Assembly: GCF_001422665.1 (NCBI RefSeq)
Contig: NZ_LMLU01000001.1
Location: 850,797-914,796 of the forward strand
DNA length: 64,000 bases
Origin: Arthrobacter sp. Leaf234
GTDB taxonomy: Bacteria; Actinomycetota; Actinomycetes; Actinomycetales; Micrococcaceae
Direction of reading: 5' to 3'
Shown: positions 1 to 8,451 of the stretch, one piece after another
Layout: each line of letters opens with the position of its first letter
How positions within the stretch are numbered: the first letter of the stretch is position 1
Translations under genes and position numbers: made by a program
Notes under the pieces: generated by a model
What the model was told of the DNA's origin: nothing
Seen by the model: only the letters and a program-made list of their open reading frames with translations
The model's database searches: none

Positions 1-209
1 TGGTCTCGCTGACGCCCGGCGCCCTGGAGGTGTTCGCCCACCGGCTCGGCGTGGCAGCGCTCGCGATCGTCGGCGTCGAAGGAGACCGTGTGATCGCCGC
101 CTACTACAAGCAGCTGCACAATCCGCCGTATCCCACGCGTTTCTTCCCGACGGCCGCAGAGGCGCGTGCGTGGTTGGCCCGCGGAGCGAGCCCTGCGCGG
201 GGGGATTGA
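1..209 (+). CDS. C-terminal fragment of a small SpoIIAA/STAS-like protein
   Basis: The reading frame is open from base 3 and stops with TGA at 207-209, so only the last 68 residues are present and the start lies outside the window. The fragment has a short hydrophobic strand (ALAIVGV), a helix-strand segment, and ends in a pattern NPPYPTRFFPTAAEARAWL. This resembles the tail of SpoIIAA-like/STAS-fold proteins, in which a PTRAF-type motif precedes a helix of the form EEAxAWL. That match is by eye only, so the family call is tentative. Nothing can be said about its partners upstream. Confidence 0.55.
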   Translation, partial: VSLTPGALEVFAHRLGVAALAIVGVEGDRVIAAYYKQLHNPPYPTRFFPTAAEARAWLARGASPARGD

Positions 210-310
210 CCACGATCCGTGCCGGTCGGGGACCGTGCCGGCCCGATCTCCTACCCGGGTCCTGTCCGTGCAGGTACCAGCAGGGCCTCCCACACCGGTC
301 CGATCCCGCC

Positions 311-316
311 TACCGT
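311..316 (+). promoter_or_regulatory. Leaderless -10 element (TACCGT) for the XRE regulator
   Basis: TACCGT fits TANNNT and ends seven bases before the GTG at 323, so transcription would start at or next to the start codon. No convincing -35 is visible. Confidence 0.4.
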
Positions 317-322
317 GGAGGG

Positions 323-1309
323 GTGAGCACCCAGAGCGACATCCAGGACTTCCTGACGTCGAGGCGCGCTCGCATCACACCGGGCCAGGCCGGCCTGGCC
401 GCGTTCGGTACCAACCGCCGTGTGCCCGGCCTCCGCCGCGAGGAGGTGGCGATGCTCGCCGGCGTCAGCGTCGACTACTACGTCCGCCTCGAGCGCGGCA
501 ACCTGTCCGGAGTGTCCGACGGCGTCCTCGAGTCCCTCTGTGCCGCACTGCAGCTCGACGACACGGAACGTACCCACCTCTACCATCTCGCCCGTTCCGG
601 CACCACGGAGGTGCGCGCACGCCGGCAGCCGGCGTCGCGCCGGGTCCGCCCGAGCGTGCAGCGGTTGCTGGACACGATGGTGGGCGCTCCGGCGGTGGTG
701 CAGAACGGCAGGCTGGACCTCCTCGCCGCGAATCACCTGGGCCGCGCGCTCTACGCGCCGCTGTCCGACGGCGCCCGGGGCCCCGCCAACTACGCCCGCG
801 CCACCTTCCTCGACCCGCGGTCCAGGGACTTCCTCGGCAACTGGGAGCGGGCGGCCGACGACTGCGTCGCCCTGCTCCGGCTCGAAGCCGGACGCAACCC
901 GCAGGACCGCGAACTGACGACCCTGATCGGCGAGCTGGCCACGCGCAGCGACACCTTCCGCGTACGCTGGGCCGCGCACAACGTCCATCTCCACACCACG
1001 GGGTCGAAGACCTTCCGGCACCCGGTGGTGGGTGAGCTCACCCTCACCTTCGAGGGCCTGCAGCTCGCCGCGGACCCGCACCTCACCCTCTTCGCCTACA
1101 CGGCCGAACCCGGCTCTCCGTCGTCGGACGCCCTGGCGCTCCTCGCCAGCTGGAGCGCGCACGAGCGTCCCGGCACCGTCCCGGTCGGTGACAGCTCCGG
1201 CGGCCCGGCGGAGGTGCTGCCCGGCGACGGCGCACGCACCGACGGGTCGCGGTCCGTGCCTGGCGCCGTCCGGCTTCCTCCGGGCCGTTCCGTCGAGGAC
1301 GACGGCTAG
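323..1309 (+). CDS. XRE-family regulator with MmyB-like ligand-binding domain
   Basis: This 328-residue protein is a probable DNA-binding regulator. Residues about 15-75 form a helix-turn-helix with the family signature [15 protein letters not shown] followed by YYVRLERG. Residues about 105-270 match the MmyB-like domain typical of these actinobacterial regulators ([53 protein letters not shown]). The GTG at 323 was chosen because the text before it does not look like protein and because a TACCGT hexamer sits seven bases upstream. Members of this family often control a neighbouring oxidoreductase, and the next gene, 103 bases downstream on the same strand, is an alcohol dehydrogenase. That target is inferred. 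The C-terminal 50 residues are low-complexity and not conserved. Confidence 0.88.
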   Translation: MSTQSDIQDFLTSRRARITPGQAGLAAFGTNRRVPGLRREEVAMLAGVSVDYYVRLERGNLSGVSDGVLESLCAALQLDDTERTHLYHLARSGTTEVRARRQPASRRVRPSVQRLLDTMVGAPAVVQNGRLDLLAANHLGRALYAPLSDGARGPANYARATFLDPRSRDFLGNWERAADDCVALLRLEAGRNPQDRELTTLIGELATRSDTFRVRWAAHNVHLHTTGSKTFRHPVVGELTLTFEGLQLAADPHLTLFAYTAEPGSPSSDALALLASWSAHERPGTVPVGDSSGGPAEVLPGDGARTDGSRSVPGAVRLPPGRSVEDDG

Positions 1310-1412
1310 ACCGAGCGGTTCCCTTCCCGTGTCCCGGGTCGGGCAGCCCGCACCCCCGAGATCCACGGCAGGCGGTCCCGCCTGCCGTTCCGACATCCTC
1401 CAGGAGGAACCC

Positions 1413-2465
1413 ATGACCACAGTCCACGCCTACGCAGCGCCGTCCGCCACGGATCCGCTCGTCCCCACCACCATCGAACGCCGCGAGGTCGGCGCACGCG
1501 ACGTCCTCATCAAGATCGCCTACGCCGGGATCTGCCACTCGGACATCCATACCGTGCGGGGGGAGTGGGGGCCGCAGCAGTACCCGTTGACCGTCGGCCA
1601 CGAGATCGTCGGTGTGGTCGAGGAGGTCGGCTCCGAGGTCACGCGCCACCAGGTCGGCGACCGCGTCGGTGTCGGCTGCATGGTGAACTCCTGCGGCGAG
1701 TGCGCCAATTGCGCCGAGGGTGAGGAGCAGTACTGCCTCAAGGGAAACGTCGGCACCTACGGCGCGAAGGACCGCGACGGCACCATCACGCAGGGCGGCT
1801 ACTCCACGCACGTCGTGGTCGTCGAGAACTTCGTCCTCTCGGTCCCCGAGAGCATCCCCTACGAGGCTGCGGCTCCGCTCCTGTGCGCCGGCATCACCAC
1901 CTACTCGCCGCTGAACCACTGGAACGCCGGTCCCGGCAAGAAGGTTGCCGTCGTCGGACTCGGTGGCCTCGGCCACATGGCCGTGAAGATCGCCCACGCC
2001 ATGGGCGCCGAGGTGACCGTCCTGTCGCAGAGCCTCAGCAAGCAGGAGGACGGCAAGCGCTTCGGAGCCACCGACTACTTCGCGACGAGCGACCCGGAGA
2101 CCTTCGAGAAGCTGGCCATGAGCTTCGACCTCATCATCAACACGGTGAGCGCGAAGATCGACCTCGACGCCTACCTCTCACTCCTGCGGCTCAACGGCAC
2201 CATGGTCAACGTCGGGGCTCCGGCTGATGCGCTGCCCCTGCACGTGTTCACGCTGTTCAACCAGCGTCGCTCCTTCGCCGGTTCCGGGATCGGCGGCATC
2301 CGCGAGACCCAGGAGATGCTGGACTTCTGCGCGGAGCACGGCATCGCCCCCGAGGTCGAGGTGATCTCGGCCGAGGCCATCAACGAGGCCTACGAGCGCG
2401 TCCTGTCCTCGGACGTCCGCTACCGCTTCGTCATCGACACGGCGACGCTGGGCCAGGCGGGCTAG
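1413..2465 (+). CDS. Zinc-dependent NAD(P) alcohol dehydrogenase (YahK/cinnamyl type)
   Basis: This 350-residue medium-chain dehydrogenase should interconvert aldehydes and alcohols with NAD(P)H in the cytosol. Catalytic zinc ligands are visible at C41 (GICHSDIH), H63-E64 (VGHE) and C158 (LLCAGIT). The structural zinc cysteines are C94, C97, C100 and C108. The Rossmann motif GLGGLG spans about 182-187. The pattern GYSTHVVV and a C158 followed by AGITTYSPL place it in the cinnamyl-alcohol/YahK subgroup, whose members usually prefer NADPH and reduce many aldehydes. The start is fixed by a strong AGGAGG ribosome binding site at 1402-1407. It lies just downstream of the XRE regulator on the same strand, which may control it. 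Confidence 0.93.
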   Translation: MTTVHAYAAPSATDPLVPTTIERREVGARDVLIKIAYAGICHSDIHTVRGEWGPQQYPLTVGHEIVGVVEEVGSEVTRHQVGDRVGVGCMVNSCGECANCAEGEEQYCLKGNVGTYGAKDRDGTITQGGYSTHVVVVENFVLSVPESIPYEAAAPLLCAGITTYSPLNHWNAGPGKKVAVVGLGGLGHMAVKIAHAMGAEVTVLSQSLSKQEDGKRFGATDYFATSDPETFEKLAMSFDLIINTVSAKIDLDAYLSLLRLNGTMVNVGAPADALPLHVFTLFNQRRSFAGSGIGGIRETQEMLDFCAEHGIAPEVEVISAEAINEAYERVLSSDVRYRFVIDTATLGQAG

Positions 2466-2500
2466 GGACCCGGATCGGGGCAGGCGCCGGCCGCCCTGCC

Positions 2501-2538
2501 GGACAGCGCGAGCCATCGACCGATGGCTCGCGCTGTCC
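2501..2538. terminator. Perfect 18-bp inverted repeat, likely terminator
   Basis: Bases 2501-2518 are the exact reverse complement of 2521-2538, leaving two bases between the arms (effectively a 17-bp stem with a tetraloop). It lies 35 bases after the dehydrogenase stop codon. There is no U-tract, so it may be an intrinsic terminator of the U-less actinobacterial kind or a protein-binding palindrome. The rest of the 2466-2755 gap holds nothing recognisable. Confidence 0.6.
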
Positions 2539-2755
2539 GCGTTCGGTCCGCTGTGGACGGCGCCGGTCCCCACCCGTCCCGGAGCTGTCCCCGAGCTGTC
2601 CCGGACCACCCTGCGGCCCCTCGCCGTACGCCGTGCGGCCCTCGCGCCGCAGAGGACCCCACGGCGGACACCGGCCGGGACGGCCAACCAGTAAGCTGAG
2701 GTCCACGGCGGCCCTGCTCAGAGGGCGGACGGCAATTCTTCGGACGGGTAGTGGG

Positions 2756-4825
2756 ATGGGCGAGGGGCGGATGCACGGGGTCGCGGGACGGCTGGCAGCG
2801 CTGTCGCCGACGACCCTGCATCTCCTGTTCGGTCTGGTGCTGGCCGCAGCCGCAGCCTTCGGCCGCAGCACGAACCTCGAGTCCTCGGGCCTCGCCCTGG
2901 TCTGGCCCGCGGCCGGTATCGCGTTCCTGTGGAGCCTCTGGGGATCGCGGTCCAGGGTGGACCTCACCGTCTCCCTGGTCGCCGCCTTCCCGATCCTCGC
3001 CTCGGTCAATCTCCTCACAGGTCTCAGCCCGTCCCTCGGCTTCGCCGTGGCCCTCGGCAGCATCGCCCAGACGGCCGCCGCCGTGGTCCTGTTCCGCCGA
3101 TTCATCCCCGGACTCGAGATCCGGACGGTGGGGGACTACCTCCGCCTCGGATCCATCGCGATCGCGGCCTGCTCCGTCGGCGCCCTCGCGATCGTCGTGG
3201 GCAGCGCGATCGACGGATCCGCCGATCCCCTGTCCGCTTTCGTCCCGTGGCTGGTCCGCCACGGCGTCTCGCTCACCGGGATCGGATCGCTCGGCGTCGT
3301 GATCGCCTCGAGCATCAGGGCCAGGGCTGCGGGCCAGACACCTCCCTCGCTCCCGTCCGCCCGCCGTGCCGAGTACGCGATGCTCGCCGTCGTCTCCGTG
3401 GTCCTCTACGTCGCGACCTTCGGGGCCGGTACGGCGCTGCCCATCGCCTACACCACCATCCCGGCGCACATGTGGGCCGGACTCCGCCTCCGTTCGGGCT
3501 GGGCGATGCTCCATGGCCTGGTCAGCGGTGCCTTCCTCGTCTTCTTCACCCTCGAGCGCCGGGGGCCCTTCCAGGACCTGGACCCCGGCATCGCCGCGTA
3601 CGTCGCGCAGTCCTTCATGTTCATCGCCTTCTCCCTCTCCGCCGTGCTGGCACTGAGCATGGATGAGCGGCGCCGCCTCATCTCCCGTCTCTACCGGGCC
3701 AACGCCGAGGCGAAGGCCGCCGCCGATCTGCGCGACCTCGTGATCGGCCGGATGAACGACGGCGTCCTGGTGGCCGGCGCGGACAAGCGCCTGATCTTCC
3801 AGAACGCGACGAGCGAGCGGTGGCTCGGCGGCGGAACCGCGCGTCCGGGCGAGGTGTGGCGGCGCGACTACACGGTCACGACGCCGGACGGGCAGCAGCT
3901 CCACGACGACGCCAACCCGCTGACCCTGGCACTCCAGGGCGTCGTGACCGAGCGGATGGACCTCGACCTCACGCACTGCTCGGGTGAGGTCATGCACCTG
4001 TCCGTCGACGCGATGCCGCTGCCGGGCGAGGGCGGCGCCGTCGTCGTGCTGCGCAACGTCACGCACGAGCGCCTGTACGAGCGGGATCTGGGGCGGTTCG
4101 CGTCCGTGGTGGCGCACGATCTCCTCACGCCGCTGACCGTGTTCGACGGCTGGCTGGAACTCCTCGAGGATCCGGACCTTCCCGCGGACGAACGCCGGGC
4201 CAGCATCGAGCGGCTGCAGCAGGCGAGCCTGCGCATGCGGACGCTCATCCGGAACCTGCTCGCCTACAGCCTCGCGAAGGAGGAGCGGCTCACCGCCTCA
4301 CGGATCGACGTGGGCCGGATGGTGGAGGGGATCATCGACCTCCGGACGGCGCTGCCGGGCACACAGCTCCCCGAGGTGTCCTTCCACGTCGACGCACCGC
4401 ACGCGGTCTACGCCGACGAGCGGCTGTTCCTCCAGCTCATGGAGAACCTGGTGGGCAACGCGATGAAGTACGGCCGGACCGACGGGACGGGCGAGGTGAC
4501 GGTGACCACGACGTCCGAAGCGACGTCCGGCCGCACCCTCGTGCGCGTGCGGGACAACGGCATCGGTGTCCCGGACGCCGACCTCGACCGCGTGTTCGAG
4601 GAGTTCCACCGGTCCGAGAACGGGCTCAGCCAGGCGTCGGGGACGGGGCTGGGGCTCGCGATCTGCCGACGTATCGCGGAGAGCCACGGCGGATCGATCG
4701 TCGTCCGGAACGTCGAGGAGGGCGGCGCGGAGTTCACCGTCAGCCTGCCGGGTACGGCCGCGCAGCTACCCGAGGGCATCCCCTTCGTCGAGGCGGAGGG
4801 CTCGCCGCGGGTCTCCGCTTCCTGA
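2756..4825 (+). CDS. MASE1-PAS sensor histidine kinase
   Basis: This 689-residue membrane sensor kinase starts with about eight hydrophobic segments (residues roughly 15-300) with the MASE1 feel (SSGLALVWPAAGIAFLW, TYTTIPAHMWAGLRLRSGWAM). A PAS-like domain follows at about 330-440 (LRDLVIGRMNDGVLVAGADKR). The dimerisation/phosphoacceptor domain has H454 in VVAHDLLTPL. The catalytic ATPase domain shows an N-box near 563 (LMENLVGNAMKYG), a G1 box (VRDNGIGVPD) and a G2 box near 629 (GTGLGLAIC). No response regulator is adjacent, so it is an orphan kinase here. The ATG at 2756 is used; an ATG at 2771, preceded by GAGGGGCGG, is an equally good start. The sensed signal is unknown. Confidence 0.9.
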   Translation: MGEGRMHGVAGRLAALSPTTLHLLFGLVLAAAAAFGRSTNLESSGLALVWPAAGIAFLWSLWGSRSRVDLTVSLVAAFPILASVNLLTGLSPSLGFAVALGSIAQTAAAVVLFRRFIPGLEIRTVGDYLRLGSIAIAACSVGALAIVVGSAIDGSADPLSAFVPWLVRHGVSLTGIGSLGVVIASSIRARAAGQTPPSLPSARRAEYAMLAVVSVVLYVATFGAGTALPIAYTTIPAHMWAGLRLRSGWAMLHGLVSGAFLVFFTLERRGPFQDLDPGIAAYVAQSFMFIAFSLSAVLALSMDERRRLISRLYRANAEAKAAADLRDLVIGRMNDGVLVAGADKRLIFQNATSERWLGGGTARPGEVWRRDYTVTTPDGQQLHDDANPLTLALQGVVTERMDLDLTHCSGEVMHLSVDAMPLPGEGGAVVVLRNVTHERLYERDLGRFASVVAHDLLTPLTVFDGWLELLEDPDLPADERRASIERLQQASLRMRTLIRNLLAYSLAKEERLTASRIDVGRMVEGIIDLRTALPGTQLPEVSFHVDAPHAVYADERLFLQLMENLVGNAMKYGRTDGTGEVTVTTTSEATSGRTLVRVRDNGIGVPDADLDRVFEEFHRSENGLSQASGTGLGLAICRRIAESHGGSIVVRNVEEGGAEFTVSLPGTAAQLPEGIPFVEAEGSPRVSAS

Positions 4826-4876
4826 CCGGACCAGGGGCCCGGAGGCTCCTGCCCGGAGTCGCCCCGCGCCGGGACC

Positions 4877-5959
4877 TCAGGCCGCGGACCGCGGGTACAG
4901 CTTGGGGGACGCACCGCGGCCCCACCCTCCCCGCAGCCCGGCCAGCACCTCAGCCATGGCCTCGCGAGAGGAGCGCCGCGCTTCCCAGCCGAGCACGGAG
5001 CGTGCCCGCGAGGTGTCCATGACGGGGCACTGGGAGGCCATGTCGATCCACCCCGGGTCGGTGCGCTGGACACCCAGCCCCCACGACGCCCCGACGATCC
5101 ACCGGAGCACCCGTACGGGGAACCCGGTCACGCGGCGTGCGCCGAGGAGGTCGGCGACCCGCTCCGGCGTCAACTCGGGCTCCGCTGCGATGTTGAAGGC
5201 ACCTGACGCCCGCCGGGCCACGACGCGCCAGTAGGCGTCGGCGACGTCGTCGGCATGGACCGCCTGGAACACGAAGGCCCGGGGAATCGGCAGGAGGGGG
5301 AGGGGGATCCGGCCGAGGACGATCTTCGGCACGAGCGGACCGAGGAAGTAGCGGCCGATCTCGCTGCCCGCCGCCCCCTGGAAGATGAGCCCCGGCCGCA
5401 GCCGGGCCACAGGGATCTCCGGGTACTCCGCCTCGAAGGAATCGAGCAGCCGTTCCTGCTCGGCCTTGTAGCGGCTGTAGTGGGACGTCCCGATACCATC
5501 CGTGGGCCATGACTCGTCCCTGCGGGTCTCCTTGTCCGACGGCGAATACGCCCCGACGGAGGACGCGCACACCACGTGCCGGACTCCTGCGGCGCCCGCC
5601 GCGGCCAGTACGTTCGCCGTGCCGGTGACGTTGGTGCGGTGCATGAACGCCTCGTCGCGGTTGGGCTGGATGGCCCAGGCCAGATGCACGACGGCGTCGA
5701 CCCCGTCGAGCGCCCGCGTCAGGGCCTCCCGGCCCTCGTCCGTGCCGATGTCGATGGCGTGCCAGTCGATGCCGTCGTACGGTGCCCCGCCGGTATCGGG
5801 GATGGTCCGGGCAACGGCCGTGAGCGAGATGCCGCCCGTGTCCTCGGCGGTGTCGTACCCTGAACGCTGAATGGCCTCGCGGTCCCGGGCGGCGCCCTGC
5901 AGCCGGGTGAGCAGGGCCGTGCCGACGTTTCCGGTGGCGCCGATGACTGCTATGCGCAT
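4877..5959 (-). CDS. NAD-dependent epimerase/dehydratase family protein
   Basis: This 360-residue extended short-chain dehydrogenase begins directly with the dinucleotide-binding strand and loop (MRIAVIGATGNVGTALL, glycines at 7, 10 and 13). The substrate-side pattern VVHLAWAIQPNRDEAFMHRTNVTGTANVL and the active-site serine region (VCASSVGAYSP) are typical. A catalytic YxxxK is present in SHYSRYKAEQE. Such proteins act on nucleotide sugars or small carbonyl compounds, and the substrate cannot be told from sequence. The start is supported by an AGGAG ribosome binding site. It stands alone, transcribed toward the histidine kinase gene and divergent from the YihY gene. Confidence 0.88.
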   Translation of the reverse strand: MRIAVIGATGNVGTALLTRLQGAARDREAIQRSGYDTAEDTGGISLTAVARTIPDTGGAPYDGIDWHAIDIGTDEGREALTRALDGVDAVVHLAWAIQPNRDEAFMHRTNVTGTANVLAAAGAAGVRHVVCASSVGAYSPSDKETRRDESWPTDGIGTSHYSRYKAEQERLLDSFEAEYPEIPVARLRPGLIFQGAAGSEIGRYFLGPLVPKIVLGRIPLPLLPIPRAFVFQAVHADDVADAYWRVVARRASGAFNIAAEPELTPERVADLLGARRVTGFPVRVLRWIVGASWGLGVQRTDPGWIDMASQCPVMDTSRARSVLGWEARRSSREAMAEVLAGLRGGWGRGASPKLYPRSAA

Positions 5960-6106
5960 GGGTGGCTCCTGTGCCTCGAGGTGTCACGGGCGCGGGGTGC
6001 GCCCCTGGGGACTGGACTACTAAGTAAGCTTATGGTGCAGTTGAAGCAGACGTACAGCCGTAAGCACGCCCCGCTCCGATTCCGGGGCCGAGACCTGGAG
6101 GATTCC

Positions 6107-7198
6107 GTGAGCAGCAACAGCAGGGTGAGCAGCGCGTCGCGCAGTGACGCGGCCGAGAAGGCGCGGACCGCGCCGGATCCCAACGATCCCCGCAAGCCGG
6201 ACGATCCGAAGGACGTCAGGAAGCCGGCGTGGAAGTACGTGTTCAAGCGGTCCCTGAACGAGTTCGGCAAGGACCAGTGCACCGATCTGGCAGCGGCGCT
6301 CACCTACTACGCCGTCCTCGCCATCTTCCCCGGCATCCTGGCGCTCCTGTCCCTCCTCGGTCTGTTCGGGCAGGCCCAGAGCACCACGAACCAGGTGCTG
6401 GAGATCGTCGGTCAGTTCGCGCCCCGCGATACGCTCGAGACGATCCGGCCGACGATCGAGGGCCTCGCCTCCAACCAGGCCGCCGGTCTCACGTTCGTCA
6501 TCGGACTCGCGGGTGCCATCTGGTCGGCATCGGGCTACGTCAATGCCTTCTCCCGCGCCATGAACCGGGTCTACGAGGTCGAGGAAGGTCGCGGGTTCCT
6601 CAAACTGCGCCCGCAGATGCTCCTCGTGACGATCGTCGTCCTCGTCCTGATCGTGATCATGGGCCTCATGCTCGTCCTGTCCGGTCCCGTGGCGGAGGCC
6701 GTCGGCAACACGATCGGTCTCGGCAGTACCGCCGTGACCATCTGGAATATCGCCAAATGGCCCGTCATGGTGCTCTTCGCGGTGCTCATGATCGCGGTGC
6801 TGTACTACGGGTCCCCGAACATCAAGCAGCCCAAGTTCCGCTGGATGAGCCTCGGCGGCCTGATCGCCCTGCTGGTGCTCGCCATCACCACCGCGGCGTT
6901 CTCCCTCTACGTGGCGAACTTCGGCAGCTATGACAAGACCTACGGCGCCATCGCCGGGGTCATCGTGCTGCTGCTGTGGATCTGGCTGGCCAACCTGTCC
7001 CTGCTGTTCGGTGTCGAGTTCGATGCCGAGATGGAGCGCGGACGCCAGTTGCAGGGCGGTATCGAGGCCGAGGAGACCATCCAGCTTCCCCCGCGGGATT
7101 CCAAGGCTGCGGAGAAGAAGCAGGAGAAGCACCTCAAGCTCGTCCGTGAGGGACGCGAACTGCGTGAGAAGTACGGACGGGATCACAGCAGGCAGTAG
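6107..7198 (+). CDS. YihY/BrkB-family inner membrane protein
   Basis: This 363-residue integral membrane protein has a charged, proline-rich N-terminal tail (about residues 1-45), then the conserved family start FKRSLNEFGKDQCTDLAAALTYYAVLAIFP. Roughly six membrane segments follow, including the stretch LLWIWLANLSLLFGVEFDAEMER that is diagnostic for YihY/BrkB. The C-terminus is a charged cytoplasmic tail rich in Lys/Glu. The family was once called ribonuclease BN, which is not supported; its function is unsettled. The GTG at 6107 is preferred because GGAG lies six bases upstream. Earlier in-frame starts would add a tail without ribosome binding site support. Confidence 0.88.
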   Translation: MSSNSRVSSASRSDAAEKARTAPDPNDPRKPDDPKDVRKPAWKYVFKRSLNEFGKDQCTDLAAALTYYAVLAIFPGILALLSLLGLFGQAQSTTNQVLEIVGQFAPRDTLETIRPTIEGLASNQAAGLTFVIGLAGAIWSASGYVNAFSRAMNRVYEVEEGRGFLKLRPQMLLVTIVVLVLIVIMGLMLVLSGPVAEAVGNTIGLGSTAVTIWNIAKWPVMVLFAVLMIAVLYYGSPNIKQPKFRWMSLGGLIALLVLAITTAAFSLYVANFGSYDKTYGAIAGVIVLLLWIWLANLSLLFGVEFDAEMERGRQLQGGIEAEETIQLPPRDSKAAEKKQEKHLKLVREGRELREKYGRDHSRQ

Positions 7199-7230
7199 CG
7201 GCTCCCGCCCCGCTTCGGCATCCGTTCCAC

Positions 7231-7266
7231 CAGGAGGCCCGGTCGTCACCGCGACCGGGCCTCCTG
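7231..7266 (+). terminator. Terminator hairpin after the YihY gene
   Basis: A perfect 15-bp GC-rich stem (7231-7245 with 7252-7266) closes a six-base loop. It lies between the YihY stop and the next promoter. No U-run follows. Confidence 0.75.
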
Positions 7267-7280
7267 TCCGTCAGCACACC

Positions 7281-7286
7281 TAGACT
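7281..7286 (+). promoter_or_regulatory. Leaderless -10 element (TAGACT)
   Basis: TAGACT ends seven bases before the ATG at 7293, placing the transcription start at the start codon. No ribosome binding site is present. Confidence 0.55.
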
Positions 7287-7292
7287 GGCGGC

Positions 7293-8318
7293 ATGACCGA
7301 CACGCAGCAGTCCGAGCAGCAGTCCGAGCAGCAGTCCGAGCACAGCACCAAGGGGTCCTACGTCACCGGTGGCAAGGAGTTCACGCGGGACACGCAGTAC
7401 ATCGAGACGAGGATCACGAGGGACGGCGCCGACGGCTACCCCGTCGAAGCGGGTCGCTACCGCCTCATCGCCGCACGGGCCTGCCCCTGGGCCAACCGCA
7501 CGATCATCGTCCGCCGTCTCCTCGGACTGGAGGACGCGATCTCCCTCGGCACCCCGGGACCCACCCATGACAGCAGGTCCTGGACCTTCGACCTGGACCC
7601 GGACGGCAAGGATCCCGTCCTCGGCATCGAGCGCCTGCAGGAAGCATTCTTCAAGCGGGACCCCGACTACTCGCGCGGCATCACCGTGCCGGCCGTCGTG
7701 GACACGACCACCGGCGCCGTGGTCACCAACAACTTCCCGCAGATCACCCTCGACTTCTCCGGCGAGTGGAAGGACTTCCACCGTGAGGGCGCTCCCGACC
7801 TCTACCCGGAAGCACTCCGGGAAGAGATCGACACGGTCAACAAGCGGGTCTTCACGGAGGTGAACAACGGCGTCTACCGATGTGGGTTCGCCGGGTCGCA
7901 GGAGGCCTACGACGCCGCCTACGACCGCCTCTTCACCGCACTGGACTGGCTGGAGGAACGTCTCACGAACCAGCGCTTCCTCGTCGGGGACACCATCACG
8001 GAGGCCGACGTCCGTCTGTTCACCACCCTCGTGCGGTTCGATCCGGTCTACCACGGCCACTTCAAGTGCAACCGGAACAAGCTGACGGAGATGCCGGCCC
8101 TCTGGGGCTATGCCCGCGACCTCTTCCAGACGCCCGGCTTCGGCGACACGATCGACTTCGAGCAGATCAAGCAGCACTACTACATCGTCCACGAGGACAT
8201 CAACCCCACGGGGATCGTGCCGAAGGGCCCCGACCTCGACGGGTGGACCACGCCGCACGGGCGCGAATCCCTCGGTGGCAGGCCCTTCGGGGACGGCACC
8301 CCGCCGGCTGCGGTGTAG
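7293..8318 (+). CDS. Glutathionyl-hydroquinone reductase-like (xi-class GST, YqjG/ECM4 type)
   Basis: This 341-residue protein has the xi-class glutathione transferase layout. The N-terminal thioredoxin-fold half carries the catalytic cysteine C64 in ARACPWANR. The C-terminal all-alpha half carries RFLVGDTITEADVRLFTTLVRFDPVYHGHFKCN, a family hallmark. These enzymes reduce S-glutathionyl-quinones. Actinobacteria usually lack glutathione, so mycothiol conjugates are a more likely substrate here (inference). The N-terminus holds a short repetitive stretch (SEQQSEQQSE) encoded by near-identical 9-base units. It is flanked by terminators and has its own leaderless promoter, so it is monocistronic. 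Confidence 0.9.
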   Translation: MTDTQQSEQQSEQQSEHSTKGSYVTGGKEFTRDTQYIETRITRDGADGYPVEAGRYRLIAARACPWANRTIIVRRLLGLEDAISLGTPGPTHDSRSWTFDLDPDGKDPVLGIERLQEAFFKRDPDYSRGITVPAVVDTTTGAVVTNNFPQITLDFSGEWKDFHREGAPDLYPEALREEIDTVNKRVFTEVNNGVYRCGFAGSQEAYDAAYDRLFTALDWLEERLTNQRFLVGDTITEADVRLFTTLVRFDPVYHGHFKCNRNKLTEMPALWGYARDLFQTPGFGDTIDFEQIKQHYYIVHEDINPTGIVPKGPDLDGWTTPHGRESLGGRPFGDGTPPAAV

Positions 8319-8320
8319 CT

Positions 8321-8362
8321 CGCGGAGGGGTTGCGGACAAGGTGCCCCCGCAGCCCCTCGCG
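8321..8362 (+). terminator. Terminator-like hairpin after the GST gene
   Basis: 8321-8336 pairs with 8348-8362 with one bulged G and a G-U pair. It starts three bases after the stop codon and separates this gene from the iron operon. Confidence 0.6.
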
Positions 8363-8404
8363 CCCCGGATTAGGGAACAAACTCGTTTCTTAATTGTCCG
8401 GAGC

Positions 8405-8423
8405 CTAGGCTAGCCTTACTTCA
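8405..8423 (+). promoter_or_regulatory. IdeR/DtxR-like iron box
   Basis: The 19 bases CTAGGCTAGCCTTACTTCA match the DtxR/IdeR consensus (TTAGGTTAGSCTAACCTWA) at 14 of 19 positions, including the central TAGSCT. A possible -35 (TTGTCC, 8394-8399) lies immediately upstream, so iron-loaded regulator bound here would block the promoter of the siderophore uptake operon starting at 8452. Confidence 0.7.
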
Positions 8424-8451
8424 GACCGATCGTCCGTCCGAGGGAGGCACC

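Noticed and set aside
2462-4117. Minus-strand frame over the histidine kinase gene
   Set aside because: Antisense shadow rich in Asp/Glu/Gly/Arg, typical of GC-rich third-position bias; the plus frame has a clear multi-domain kinase.
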